In this document: positions 8,602-19,000 of the stretch, piece after piece
How the letters are laid out: every line of letters begins with the position of its first letter
How positions within the stretch are numbered: the first letter of the stretch is position 1
DNA from: Paenibacillus sp. Soil522
GTDB taxonomy: Bacteria > Bacillota > Bacilli > Paenibacillales > Paenibacillaceae
Reading direction: 5' to 3'
Assembly: GCF_001428245.1 (NCBI RefSeq)
Contig: NZ_LMRV01000055.1
Coordinates: 186,001-250,000 of the forward strand
Length of the DNA stretch: 64,000 nucleotides
The notes under the pieces: model-generated
What the model saw: the letters and a program-made list of their open reading frames with translations, nothing else
Databases searched by the model: none
What the model was told of the DNA's origin: nothing
Translations under genes and position numbers: made by a program

Positions 8602-9453
8602 TTGGATGAAATCAGTCAGATCGAAATGAAGCAAGTAACGGTTACGCCGCCTGTCATGCTGGAAGGGCAGAAGCGGCTGCCCCTAATAAAAAATGTGTCC
8701 CTGACTATATATAAAGGGGAGTGGATAACGCTGGTTGGGCGAAACGGCAGCGGGAAGAGCACGCTTGCCAAAGTAGCTGCGGGCTTCCGTACAGCCGGCG
8801 TTGCCGGACAAATTACGAGGAGCATAAAGACTTCAGCAGAGGGCAAGCCGATTCCGATCGTGATGCAGCAGCCGGAGACAGCGATGGTCGGAGCAACGCC
8901 TTGGGAGGACGTCATTCTTATGCTTGAGCAAAATGAGCTGGCGGCTGCCGATATTCCATCAGAAGCCGCACTTGCGCTGCGAAAAGTCGGGATGGGCGAC
9001 CGGCTGCATCAGCCAATTGAAACCCTATCCGGCGGGCAAAAGCAGCTGGTTGCCATAGCAGGCTGCTTGGCGGTGCAATCTCCATTGCTAGTTCTAGATG
9101 AAGTGACGGCTATGCTGGATCCCGAGGCAGCGTGCGCAGTGCTGGAGCAGGTCAGGCGCCTGCAGAAATCCGGCGTCACGGTTATGTGGATTACGCAAAA
9201 GCTGGAGGAGCTGCGCGAGGGAGATCGCATCGTGGCGATGAATGAAGGCTTGATTGCGTATGACGGACAAGCTGGAGAATGGTTTGCCAGATCTCAATCC
9301 GGGGCGAAAGACAGCATATGCGAGCAGCTCGGCTTTATAGCGCCTTATGCAGCGCAGGTCGCTTGGGAGCTTGAAGAGCAAGGCGTCAAGCTGCGGCCGT
9401 TTCCATTTACGGCCCATATGCTGGCAGAGGCGGTGAAACGCTATGAACGCTGA
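8602..9453 (+). CDS. ecfA: ECF transporter ATPase EcfA
   Basis: ABC ATPase with Walker A GRNGSGKSTLAK, an MQQPETAMVG Q-loop, signature LSGGQKQ and Walker B LLVLDEVTAMLD. The C-terminal extension is of the EcfA type. It hydrolyses ATP to drive uptake by an energy-coupling-factor transporter together with the next gene. The start is uncertain. The frame is open from TTG 8575; TTG 8602 has GGTG 9 bases before it and is preferred; ATG 8626 is also possible. The last 11 bases overlap the next gene. Whether the module serves BioY alone or several S components is unknown. Confidence 0.88.
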   Translation: MDEISQIEMKQVTVTPPVMLEGQKRLPLIKNVSLTIYKGEWITLVGRNGSGKSTLAKVAAGFRTAGVAGQITRSIKTSAEGKPIPIVMQQPETAMVGATPWEDVILMLEQNELAAADIPSEAALALRKVGMGDRLHQPIETLSGGQKQLVAIAGCLAVQSPLLVLDEVTAMLDPEAACAVLEQVRRLQKSGVTVMWITQKLEELREGDRIVAMNEGLIAYDGQAGEWFARSQSGAKDSICEQLGFIAPYAAQVAWELEEQGVKLRPFPFTAHMLAEAVKRYER

Positions 9454-11215
9454 TTGGAAGTTAAGCGGCGTTAGCGTCTATGCTGACGGAGCGGAAAAAA
9501 AACAGCTGCTTAAAGATGTTCATATGAGCTTCGAAGCGGGGAAAATTACTTTGCTGACCGGACGCAACGGTGCGGGAAAATCAACTTTGCTTGAGGCGAT
9601 CGCAGGAATCCGAATGATCCAGGCGGGCAGCATCGAGCTCGGCGGTAATCCGCTGTGGGCGGAAGACAGCCGCAGAAGGCGGCTTAATCGGGACGTGGCG
9701 CTTAGGCTTTGCATAGCTATGCAAAGCTCTGAATCGCAATGGTTTGCTGCTACGGTTCGGGACGAGCTCCTTTATTCGCTAAAGCCTTACGATGTGGATG
9801 CCGCTAATGCGGAGGCGAGAATGGAGCGGGCGCTTGAGGGTGCAGGCTTGCCGCAGGAGATGCTGGAGCGTGATCCATGGACGCTCAGCGGAGGGCAGCA
9901 GCGACGGCTTTCACTCGCCTGTTTGCTGGCGTGCGAGCCGGAATGGCTGCTGCTGGACGAGCCGACGGCGGGGTTAGACGCCGCCGGTATCCGCCGCCTG
10001 TGCGCGGTGCTTGAGGCGCACAGGGCGGCGGGGCGCGGAGCGGTCGTGGCAACGCACGACCTCGACGCGCTGCTGCCGCTGGCGGACGCGGTCGCCGTGG
10101 TTGACGGCGGCACGGTCCGCGCAGCGGCTCCTGCGGCGGCGGTTGCGCATGCCGCAGCGGCGCCGCAGGCGCTTCGCGTGCTGGCGGAGCTGCGCGCGGA
10201 GGCGGCTTTGCCGCCGCAGGTGCCGGCGCGGAGCGACGGGGCGCCGTGGCCGGCGGCGCGCGAGGTTGCGGCGGCGCTGGCAGCGGAGCTGGCGCGGCGG
10301 ACGGCGTTGCGGACGGCGCTGCATGCCGCCGCCCCAGCTGGTCAAGCGGAGGCGTGCATTTTGCCCAAACCATCACTGAAGGAAGAACAACCGTTAACCT
10401 GTAAACCGGAAGATGATCTTGCAGCAGCTAATGGATCCACTGCAGACTTCGCCCTTCCAGCAACAGAAAGACTTACGCCGCTCCGTTCCGACCGGTTCGA
10501 TCCCCGTGCACTTGTCCTTGTTTATTTATTTCTTTCGGCAAGCGTGCTGGCGCAAAAAACGACTTTGGAGCTATCGCTTGCCGCGCTTGTAACGCTGTTG
10601 CTGTTAGTGCCATTTCGAGCGCTCATACGGCCTTGGCTGCGTGTCATTCGCGCTTATGTCATGATGATCCTTATTTTTTGCGTAATAGGGGGCGTAGAAT
10701 TTGGGCCGTTATCCTTCGATTGGGATAAGGTCTGGCCGATTGCGATAAAGTTTGGCAAGCTGCTTCTTATTATGCTTATTGGGATGCCGATGCTTAAGCT
10801 CATGACGCCTTACAGGCTGCAGAGGGCCATCGAGCAAACGTTTGGCTGGCTTAACAGGCTGCGAGTACCGATTCATTCTTTCGCGCTAATCGTAACGCTA
10901 ATTTTTCGGTTTATTCCGCTTTTAACAGGAGAGTGGGAGAGGTTTGCAAAGCTTGCACATGCGAGAGGGAAGGCGGTTACGCCTCTGAGAACAGTGCCAT
11001 TCAACATGCTTCTTTCGGTTCTTATTCCTTATATGCGTTCTATGCTTCGTTTAGCGGAGCAGATGGCGGATGCGCTGGAGGCGCGCGGTTTCGGCTATTC
11101 GAAGCGAAAGCCCGCTTATGGCTTCCGCCTGCGATTCGGCCTGCCTGATGTCTATCTGCTCAGTATTGCTGCGGGAAGCGGCATATTGCTCTTCGTCTTA
11201 GCTTTCTTGCTTTAA
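9443..11215 (+). CDS. Fused ECF ATPase-EcfT (second ATPase joined to the transmembrane coupling protein)
   Basis: One uninterrupted 590-residue frame. Residues about 1-310 are an ABC ATPase (GRNGAGKST, LSGGQQRRLSLA, WLLLDEPTAGLD) with the usual C-terminal extension. Residues about 350-590 are EcfT, with five or so membrane helices and the coupling-helix region LAHARGKA and ADALEARGFG (two Ala-Arg-Gly motifs). EcfA' and EcfT are normally separate proteins. The join lies in an Ala/Arg/Pro-rich stretch whose DNA (about 9960-10350) is much richer in G+C than its surroundings. No stop or start suggests two proteins, so a true fusion is the simplest reading. A missed sequencing frameshift is unlikely because the frame carries through both domains. 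Confidence 0.85.
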   Translation: MNADWKLSGVSVYADGAEKKQLLKDVHMSFEAGKITLLTGRNGAGKSTLLEAIAGIRMIQAGSIELGGNPLWAEDSRRRRLNRDVALRLCIAMQSSESQWFAATVRDELLYSLKPYDVDAANAEARMERALEGAGLPQEMLERDPWTLSGGQQRRLSLACLLACEPEWLLLDEPTAGLDAAGIRRLCAVLEAHRAAGRGAVVATHDLDALLPLADAVAVVDGGTVRAAAPAAAVAHAAAAPQALRVLAELRAEAALPPQVPARSDGAPWPAAREVAAALAAELARRTALRTALHAAAPAGQAEACILPKPSLKEEQPLTCKPEDDLAAANGSTADFALPATERLTPLRSDRFDPRALVLVYLFLSASVLAQKTTLELSLAALVTLLLLVPFRALIRPWLRVIRAYVMMILIFCVIGGVEFGPLSFDWDKVWPIAIKFGKLLLIMLIGMPMLKLMTPYRLQRAIEQTFGWLNRLRVPIHSFALIVTLIFRFIPLLTGEWERFAKLAHARGKAVTPLRTVPFNMLLSVLIPYMRSMLRLAEQMADALEARGFGYSKRKPAYGFRLRFGLPDVYLLSIAAGSGILLFVLAFLL

Positions 11216-11788
11216 CAGCGGGAGAACGAAGGAAATCCACTGCCCATCCTCATCGGCAAGCAGCGTCCGCCAGCCGAGCGACGCTGCTTGCCTTATATTT
11301 TTTTCTTGATCATCGACGAACAACACATGGCTGCCTGACGGTATAAATGCGGCCGCCCTGGCGTAAATTTCCGGGTGAGGCTTTTTTAAAGCTGCCTCGC
11401 TTGAGATCGTTACGCTCTTCAAATAGGGCCTGATCGGCTTAACGATAGGCTCGATCCAAGCGGGTAGATGATTGCTTAGCAGGTGAATATCGGCGATATC
11501 GTTCCATTCAGCGATTTTCGCTAGCGCCGGCAATGGCTGCAAGCTTCTATCTATATAGGATCTCGCTCTTTCTGAGCTCAGCTTGGGCGCATGCTTATTG
11601 ATCCATTCCCAAAACTGCTCCTCCGAAATGCTGCCCGTCCACAAATGTTCGCTTATTTGGCGTTTATATTCAGAGTAGAGCGCTTCTTCGGAAACGTTGG
11701 CTTCCGCTGCCAGCAGCCGCCAGAAGAGAGGCGATAAGTTTGTCGCAAGCACGCCGCCGATATCCAGCACGAGCTGGGGTCTCATCAT
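11198..11788 (-). CDS. HAD-superfamily hydrolase
   Basis: Protein of 196 residues. VLDIGGVLATN is motif I, with the nucleophile Asp but Gly in place of the usual second Asp, as in the YihX-like branch (DLGNV/DIGGV). HLLSNHLPAW is motif II, a lysine follows in EAALKKPHPEIY (motif III), and FVDDQEKNI is motif IV. A helical cap sits between motifs I and II. A small phosphatase or epoxide-hydrolase-like HAD is likely; the substrate is not readable. Its 3' end overlaps the convergent EcfT end by 18 bases. It shares 4 bases with the upstream MFS gene, so the two are one transcription unit. Confidence 0.82.
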   Translation of the reverse strand: MMRPQLVLDIGGVLATNLSPLFWRLLAAEANVSEEALYSEYKRQISEHLWTGSISEEQFWEWINKHAPKLSSERARSYIDRSLQPLPALAKIAEWNDIADIHLLSNHLPAWIEPIVKPIRPYLKSVTISSEAALKKPHPEIYARAAAFIPSGSHVLFVDDQEKNIRQAASLGWRTLLADEDGQWISFVLPLLKQES

Positions 11789-12996
11789 CCTCTAACCTCC
11801 TCAGCACGCTCTTTACGTATGATCACCTTTGCATGGCGCTCCTTCATAGCCCACACGACGACAAGCGCGAATGCTATTGCGCCGAGCATTGAACCAAACA
11901 GGAAGCCTCCATTCAAGCCCCAGCTTTCATTCAGCCAGCCGGCCAGAAAAGGCCCCGAGAACATTCCGATCGCATACAATGCCTGATACAAGCCCATCGC
12001 GGTAGCGCGTCCGGGAAGCTCGACATCGCGAATAGCGAGTCCAAGCAGAAGAGGCATATGCAATCCCTGCGCAAAGCCGTTAATCGCTTGAGTCGCGACG
12101 AGCACGCCGAACGAATCCGCTAATACCATAGCCGCCGTGCAAATCGTGCTCAAAATAAAGCCAAGCCCAATCGTGCCCCAATAACCAAATCTAGGTGTGA
12201 ACCACCTTGCTGTTACGAGTGAGGCGAAGGCATGAGGAAGCATGAAAGCAAACACAAGCATGGTCAGCTTAAGCCCGTCAGCTCCCATTTCTTCCGCTTT
12301 AAGCGGCGTAAACCCGAACATGGTAATAAAGAGAACGCCATGAGCGAGAATGGAGAGCAGCGATACCTGCAGCAGCGTTTTCGTTCGCACCACGTTTTTA
12401 ATCATCGCAAAAGACATGCCCGGCTGCTCGCGAAGCTCCGAACGAGGCTCTTTTAGCATAAATGCAAGCAGAAATCCGATGACTGCAAGCACAGCCCCGG
12501 TGGCGAACGGCGCAATCGCGTTAAAACCGTCAGTGAGCCAGCCGCTAAGCAGCATGCCGATCATTTGCCCCGACACGGTCATCACGCTAATATTGCCCAT
12601 CGCGCGTCCTGTCTGTCCGGCTCCAAAATAGCTGGCGTAAAGGACCGTGAAAGCGACCCAGGTGGAAGCGCAAACGCCTGCCATCAGCCTGCCCGCAAGC
12701 GGCCATATCCAAAGTCCCGGTATAAGAAACAGCAAGCAGCTGATTCCTGCGGTCAGCATGCCGAGCAGGATGAACGGCTTGCGCTTTCCGAAGCGGTCTG
12801 ACAAGATACCGAGCGGGAAACGAACGAACATTTGCACGAAGCCGTAGCTTCCAAGCACGATGCCGATAAAAGGCAAAGTTAGTCCGCGATCGCTTAGGTA
12901 AGGCGATAAAGTAGGGACGTATACGTACATAGAGGTCCAGTATAAAATGGTTACAGTCGTAAAAAGCAATCTTTGTGCGGCCGATATTTGATTCAT
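11785..12996 (-). CDS. MFS transporter, 12-TM type
   Basis: Protein of 403 residues with about 12 hydrophobic segments. FPLGILSDRFGKRKPFILLG is motif A between TM2 and TM3, and RATAMGLYQALYAIGMFSGP lies in the second half. It resembles general sugar or drug efflux MFS proteins, but the substrate cannot be assigned. The gene is first in a two-gene unit with the HAD hydrolase, whose start overlaps its stop. A purine-rich GAGAGGGG site lies upstream of the ATG on the minus strand. It is divergent from the signal peptidase gene. Confidence 0.85.
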   Translation of the reverse strand: MNQISAAQRLLFTTVTILYWTSMYVYVPTLSPYLSDRGLTLPFIGIVLGSYGFVQMFVRFPLGILSDRFGKRKPFILLGMLTAGISCLLFLIPGLWIWPLAGRLMAGVCASTWVAFTVLYASYFGAGQTGRAMGNISVMTVSGQMIGMLLSGWLTDGFNAIAPFATGAVLAVIGFLLAFMLKEPRSELREQPGMSFAMIKNVVRTKTLLQVSLLSILAHGVLFITMFGFTPLKAEEMGADGLKLTMLVFAFMLPHAFASLVTARWFTPRFGYWGTIGLGFILSTICTAAMVLADSFGVLVATQAINGFAQGLHMPLLLGLAIRDVELPGRATAMGLYQALYAIGMFSGPFLAGWLNESWGLNGGFLFGSMLGAIAFALVVVWAMKERHAKVIIRKERAEEVRG

Positions 12997-13164
12997 CGCT
13001 CTTAAAAACCCCTCTCACTTTCACTTTAGCGCATGGCAGCAGCCGTTGTCACTCCCTATTTTCAAAGCTCATTTGGAAACTTTCCCCATTCAATGGCGTA
13101 TAAAGCAATGGACTTTTTAAGGTCTTTATCCAGTGGAAACGATTAATGGAAGAGGAGAATGCTT

Positions 13165-13707
13165 GTGAAAACAGAAAAACATCAAGCTAAAGAATGGCTT
13201 AAACCATTACGGGAATGGGTTGTATCGTTAGGCATAGCGGTTGCCGTAGCCATGCTGTTCCAGACGTATGTATATGCGCAATCGGAGGTCCGTAATGTGT
13301 CCATGCAAAATACGCTTGTCGCGGGACAACGTTTGATCGAGGATAAGTGGTCCTATCATTTTCACGAGCCGCGTCACGGGGATATTGTCATAATAAACGG
13401 CCCTGAGAGTGATTTGCGCCTGATTAAGCGAGTCGTTGGCTTACCGGGTGATGTAGTCGATATCCATAATGGGGAAGTATATTTGAACGGGGAAAAAATC
13501 GATGAGCATTACGTCAAAGGACAGACGTTTGCGGGCAGCGTAGACATCCCGTTTACAGTAGAAGAGGGGCAGCTGTTCGTCATGGGCGATAACCGCGAGC
13601 ACAGCATGGACAGCCGGGAAATCGGTCCGATCGCAAGATCAAGCATCGAGGGCAAAGCCGTATTACGCGTATGGCCGCTTCCTAAGTTCGGAACGCTTGA
13701 CAAATAG
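13165..13707 (+). CDS. sipS: Type I signal peptidase
   Basis: About 180 residues with one N-terminal membrane anchor (WVVSLGIAVAVAMLFQTYVY). The Ser box reads NVSMQNTL, the Lys box LIKRVVGLPGD and box E GDNREHSMDSREIG. These give the Ser/Lys dyad of the Gram-positive Sip enzymes that cut secretory signal peptides on the outer face of the membrane. The Ser box differs from the usual SMxPTL by Asn for Pro. GTG 13165 is preferred to ATG 13159 because the GAGGAG site is 7 bases from GTG but only one from ATG. The gene is single, with a two-component system downstream. Confidence 0.92.
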   Translation: MKTEKHQAKEWLKPLREWVVSLGIAVAVAMLFQTYVYAQSEVRNVSMQNTLVAGQRLIEDKWSYHFHEPRHGDIVIINGPESDLRLIKRVVGLPGDVVDIHNGEVYLNGEKIDEHYVKGQTFAGSVDIPFTVEEGQLFVMGDNREHSMDSREIGPIARSSIEGKAVLRVWPLPKFGTLDK

Positions 13708-13900
13708 CAGGAGCAACGTACAGTTTGCTTAATTAAACCAGGCGAACTATTTATGCCGTTAAATAATAATGCCATTAATATATTAAGCCTTATTCAACAA
13801 ACGTAATAATTTCGTAAGAATTGGTTACAAGTTCGTTTAGAAATAGCCGTTATGATAAACCATAGATTCAACAATAAGGATCAGCGAGGCGTGAAATGGA

Positions 13901-15376
13901 TTGTCTATTCGAGTGAAGCTGTACATGTCTTACTTGGCAATGGTCTTCGTACCGATCATATTAATGAGTGCTTTTATGATCTTCATTTTTTATGCCGGCG
14001 GCGTCGAGGATGTTCGTCATTACTATGAGAGGGAAGACAAAGAGTCCTATCAGCAAGCGCTCGTATATGGCGAATTGTCATATGTGCTGCGTAATGATGC
14101 AGGCGAGCTGGAGAAGAAGCGATACGTGGCCGAGATTCAAGAAAGGCTGGGAGAGTTGTGGGCGGGCCTGCTTATTTCAAGGGAGGGGAAGATAACTTCG
14201 GTCGCCCCTTTTCTGGAGCGGGCCGCGCCGAATGAAAATTGGCAGCAGCTATTAGAGCAGCCGCCAGCAACGGTAACGTTCAATTCGTACCGCTTCGAAA
14301 CGAGCACGGTCGATTTTGCCTATCCGGATGGAGGCGAAGGCAGAGCTGTGCTGCTCAGAAGGAACGATACCGTTCCTATTTATTGGAGACCTGTCGGCAC
14401 AGCCTTCAGCTTGGCATTCATCGGTTTAACGAGCTTGCTGCTTACTTATTTCGTTTCCAGGAGCATCATCCGTCCGATTAAGAAGCTTGAGGCGGCGGCG
14501 CTTCAAATCAAGGACGGTGATCTGTCTCACAAAGTCGAGGCGACGACGAAGGGTGAAATCGGACAGCTCAGCATCGCATTCGAGGATATGAGGGTGCGGC
14601 TGAAGCAGTCGATCGATCAAAGCCTGCAATATGAAGAAAATCGCAAAATGCTGCTTTCCCACATTTCGCATGATCTGAAAACACCAATATCAGCAATAAA
14701 AGGCTATGTTGAAGGAATTATGGACGGAATTGCGAACACGGAGGAGAAGCGCAGCCGTTACATGGAGACCATCTACCGGAAGGCTGCGGATATGGATCAA
14801 TTGATTGATGAGCTGTTCCTGTTCTCGAAGCTAGATCTGCAAACCGTCGCATTCGATTTTAAAGTAATCGATATTAGCCGTTATATGGAGCATTTCTTGG
14901 TCGAGCAGCGCTTCGATCTGGAGAAATCGGGCGTAAGACTGCTTTACAGAGAGCAAGCGGAGCCGATCATGATCGCAGCTGATCCGGATAAGCTCACCCG
15001 GGTACTCACTAATATTTTGAACAATTGCGTCAAATATATGGGTCAGCAGTCCGAGCATGCAGCAAAGCATATCACCGTTAGAGTAAAGGAATTAGAGCAG
15101 CACGCTCTCATAGAAATCGAAGATTCGGGTCCGGGCATTGATAAGGACGATTTGCCTCATATATTTGACCGCTTCTACCGTGCGGAGCAATCCCGCAATT
15201 CAGAAACAGGCGGAAGCGGTCTCGGGCTTGCAATTGTCAAACAAATTATTGAAGGGCACGGCGGTGTCGTATGGGCGGAAAATGCAGAGCATGGGGGAGC
15301 CCGCTTCTGTCTGAAGCTGCCTAAGTCGATACCCGTCAAAACGGTGGGCGCGCATGAAAAACATACTAATCATTGA
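13901..15376 (+). CDS. Two-component sensor histidine kinase
   Basis: Protein of 491 residues. TM1 is at about residues 8-30, with an extracellular sensor region of about 130 residues. TM2 is at about 165-190, followed by a HAMP domain (SRSIIRPIKKLEAAALQIKD). HisKA has the phospho-acceptor in SHISHDLKTPISAIKG. The HATPase domain shows NILNNCVKYM, DSGPGIDKDDLPHIFDRF and GSGLGLAIVKQI. It starts at TTG 13901. The response-regulator gene overlaps its end by 23 bases, so the two are co-translated. The signal is unknown; the RND exporter just downstream suggests it senses envelope stress or an amphiphilic compound. Confidence 0.92.
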   Translation: MSIRVKLYMSYLAMVFVPIILMSAFMIFIFYAGGVEDVRHYYEREDKESYQQALVYGELSYVLRNDAGELEKKRYVAEIQERLGELWAGLLISREGKITSVAPFLERAAPNENWQQLLEQPPATVTFNSYRFETSTVDFAYPDGGEGRAVLLRRNDTVPIYWRPVGTAFSLAFIGLTSLLLTYFVSRSIIRPIKKLEAAALQIKDGDLSHKVEATTKGEIGQLSIAFEDMRVRLKQSIDQSLQYEENRKMLLSHISHDLKTPISAIKGYVEGIMDGIANTEEKRSRYMETIYRKAADMDQLIDELFLFSKLDLQTVAFDFKVIDISRYMEHFLVEQRFDLEKSGVRLLYREQAEPIMIAADPDKLTRVLTNILNNCVKYMGQQSEHAAKHITVRVKELEQHALIEIEDSGPGIDKDDLPHIFDRFYRAEQSRNSETGGSGLGLAIVKQIIEGHGGVVWAENAEHGGARFCLKLPKSIPVKTVGAHEKHTNH

Positions 15377-16043
15377 AGACGAGAAAGCCATTGCCGAGCT
15401 GGAACGCGATTACTTGGAAAGCTACGGCTTTTCCGTGCACATTGAAGGGAAAGGCGATATCGGGCTGCAGAAAGCATTGGAAGGAAAGTTTGACCTTATT
15501 ATTTTGGATGTCATGCTGCCAAAGATAGACGGCTTCGAAATTTGCCGCCAGATTAGACAGACGGTAAATATACCAGTACTTATGGTGACAGCTAAGAAGG
15601 AAGATATCGATAAAATTAGAGGGCTTGGCTTAGGGGCCGACGATTATATGACGAAGCCCTTCAGCCCAAGCGAGCTCGTTGCGCGTGTGAAAGCACATTT
15701 AGCCCGGTATGAACGGCTTACGTCGGACAAAACAGAGCGTGGCGACCTGATTCGCATCCGCGGTTTGTTCATTGATAAGCCATCCCGCAGAGTGATGATT
15801 CATGAACAGGAAGCGATGCTGACATCTAAGGAATACGAGCTGCTGCTTCTGCTGGCCTCTCATCCCAATCGCGTATTTGAGAAGGAAGAGCTGTTTGAGC
15901 GGATATGGGGGCTTGATTCGAACGGGGATGCAGCTACAGTCACGGTACATATTCGGAGACTGCGCGAGAAAATAGAGCATGACCCGTCAAAGCCCCAATA
16001 TATCGAGACGATTTGGGGAGTTGGCTACCGTTTTAAAGTATAG
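15354..16043 (+). CDS. OmpR/PhoB-family response regulator
   Basis: Protein of 229 residues. The receiver domain has acidic residues in IIEDEKA, the phospho-acceptor Asp in IILDVMLPKIDG, Thr in MVTAKKED and Lys in MTKPFSPSEL. The C-terminal winged helix (LTSKEYELLLLLASHPNRVF … WGVGYRFKV) is of OmpR type. The gene starts inside the kinase gene and is followed 24 bases later by the RND exporter, so it most likely controls that exporter. Confidence 0.94.
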   Translation: MKNILIIEDEKAIAELERDYLESYGFSVHIEGKGDIGLQKALEGKFDLIILDVMLPKIDGFEICRQIRQTVNIPVLMVTAKKEDIDKIRGLGLGADDYMTKPFSPSELVARVKAHLARYERLTSDKTERGDLIRIRGLFIDKPSRRVMIHEQEAMLTSKEYELLLLLASHPNRVFEKEELFERIWGLDSNGDAATVTVHIRRLREKIEHDPSKPQYIETIWGVGYRFKV

Positions 16044-16067
16044 ATAGAAGACGAGGAGTGGAACAAA

Positions 16068-19000
16068 TTGAAAAGCATTATACGATTTTCGATTAATAAC
16101 AAATTTGCTTTATGGATATTGACGCTGCTGGTTTTAATCGCCGGGCTTTATTCGGGAATGAATATGAAGATGGAAACATTGCCAGACATAACGGTACCTA
16201 TCGTTAGTGTGACGACGGTATATCCCGGGGCTGCCCCGGAAGAAATTATGGATAAAATCACGAAGCCGATCGAGCAGCGCACACGTAATCTGAACGGCGT
16301 GAACATCATCAGCTCAACGTCCTACGAGAATGCTTCCTCGGTTGTGATCGAGTATTCGTATGAGACGGATATGGATAAAGCGGCTGCCGAAGTGAAAAAT
16401 GCACTTTCTGAGCTATCGCTTCCGGATGGCGCTCAGGACCCTTCGGTATCACGAATCAGCCTGAATGCCTTTCCGGTGCTATCGCTTAGCTTGTCTAACG
16501 ACAGCATGAATTTGGAGCAGCTAACAAAGGAAGTTCAAGCAAATGTTTTGCCGAATTTGCAAGGCATTGAAGGTGTGGCAAGCATTCAAATTTCAGGCCA
16601 AAATGTGATGGAAGGCGAGCTTGCCTTTAAGAAGGATAAGCTGAAGCCATTCGGCTTGACTGAGGATATGGTAAAAGGGATCATTCAAGCTTCGGCCGTA
16701 ACCGTCCCGCTTGGCATTTATGAATTCGGCGATACGGAGAAGGCGATCGTCGTTGACGGAAATATTTCTTCAGAGAATGATTTGAAAAATCTAATGATCA
16801 TGCCGGGCGTCAAGCTAAGCGATATTGCGGATATTACCATTGTAGGCAAAGCGGAGTCGATTTCCCGTACGAACGGCAAAGATGCAATCGGTCTGAGTGT
16901 GGTGAAGGCGGCCGATTCCAATACCGTCGATGTCGTAAACAAAGTGAAAGAGGAAATCAAACAGCTTGAAGGAAAAAATGAAGGCTTATCGTTCGTCACG
17001 ACGCTCGATCAAGGGAAACCTATTGAGGAATCCGTGAACACGATGTTAAGCAAAGCGGTCATAGGCGCGTTGTTCGCTGTCATTATTATTATGATCTTCT
17101 TACGCGATATTCGTTCCACGATCATTGCGGTTGTATCGATACCGTTGTCGATCCTGATAGCTCTCCTGCTTTTGAGCCGGATGGATATTACACTGAACAT
17201 TATGACGCTAGGCGCAATGACTGTTGCTATCGGTCGGGTGATTGATGATTCCATAGTCGTAATCGAGAACGTCTACCGAAGAATGGCTCTCTCCACAGAG
17301 AAACTGAGGGGCAAGGATTTGATCTTCGACGCCACGCGCGAAATGTTCGTACCGATATTGGCGTCGACCATCGTAACGATTGCGGTATTTCTGCCGCTTG
17401 GATTTGTGTCCGGCATGATCGGCGAAATTTTCCTTCCGTTCGCATTAACGATCGTGTTCGCGCTATTGGCATCGCTCCTTGTAGCGATTACGGTTGTGCC
17501 GATGCTGGCGCATATGATGTTCCGTAAAGGCATAAAGCCGGGCAAAGCGCATCAAGACCGGCCGGGCCGTTTGGCGCAGGGGTACAAAGGCGTTCTTCTC
17601 TGGTCGCTCAATCACAAATTAGCCGCTTTTGGTCTGGCTGTCATTCTGTTAGTCGGAAGTTTATTCCTCGTTCCCGTTATTGGCGTCAGCTTCCTGGCCG
17701 GCGACGAGGAAAAAATGATGGTCGTATCCTATAACCCAGCCCCTGGCGAGACGCGCGAGCACGTTGAGAAGCTGTCGCTCGAAGCGGAACGGCAATTGCT
17801 TGATCGCGAAGGCATTGCAGTTGTGCAATATTCAGTGGGCGGTCAAAATCCATTTAGTCCGGGAGCTTCGAAGCAAGCCTTATTTAACCTGAGCTATGAG
17901 GATGAGTTTGCGGACTTCACCGCTGAAAAAGAAAAAATCGTACCGCTTCTTCAGGCGTTAGGCGGCAAAGGCGAATGGAAGCAGCAGGACTTCACCGGCG
18001 GCGGCCTTGGCGGATCGGGCGTATCGATGCTCGTCTATGGACCGGATATGAAGTCGCTGCAGCCAGTGGTTGACGAATTAGTGACAAAGCTTGAGGGCAA
18101 CAAGGATTTGAAAAATATCGGTTCCAGCTTGTCTGAAACGTATGAGCAATACAGACTTGTGGCGAGTCAAGAGAAGCTGATTCAAAACGGCCTAACAGCT
18201 GGCCAAATTGCAATGGCGCTTAGTCCGGTTCGCGAACGTCCCGTATTGACGACTATCGAAAAGGACGGCGAAACATTCAACGTTTATGTAAAGGTTGAAG
18301 CAAAGGCGTATTCAAACAAAGCAGATCTTGAAAACGTGATGCTGACATCACAGATGGGCAAGGAAGTGGCGCTCAAAGACGTTGTGACGATCGAGGAAGG
18401 CGAATCGCCTAACACGATTACAAGACGCGATGACCGGATTTATGCCGAAGTAACGGCCGATGTAACGGCGTCTGATGTAGGTAAAGTATCAACTGAGCTT
18501 CAGAAGATGATTGACGGGACTGACCTTCCTGCTGGTGTTGACATTGAAATGGGCGGCGTAACAGACCAAATCAATGAATCGTTTACGCAGCTTGGATTAG
18601 CGATGCTGGCGGCAATCGCGGTTGTATATCTCGTGCTTGTCATTACGTTTGGCGGAGCCGTGACGCCTTTCGCGATATTATTCTCTCTGCCGTTTACGAT
18701 TATTGGTGCATTAGCGGCATTGCTTATAGCAGGGGAAACCCTTAGTGTTACCGCGATGATCGGAGCGCTAATGTTAATCGGTATCGTAGTCACGAACGCG
18801 ATCGTTCTAGTCGACCGCGTCATCCAGAAGGAGAAAGAAGGCTTATCCGTTCGCGAATCGTTGCTTGAAGCAGCGGGCACTCGGCTTCGTCCGATTTTAA
18901 TGACGGCGATTGCTACTGTCGGGGCGCTGATTCCGCTTGCATTTGGCTTCGAATCCGGCGGACTGATCTCTAAAGGGATGGCGGTTACTGTCATCGGCGG

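Noticed and set aside
9885..10379. Long frames rich in Arg, Ala and Pro on both strands over the ECF fusion
   Set aside because: High local G+C removes stop codons. They have no binding sites or domains, and the ECF frame explains the region.
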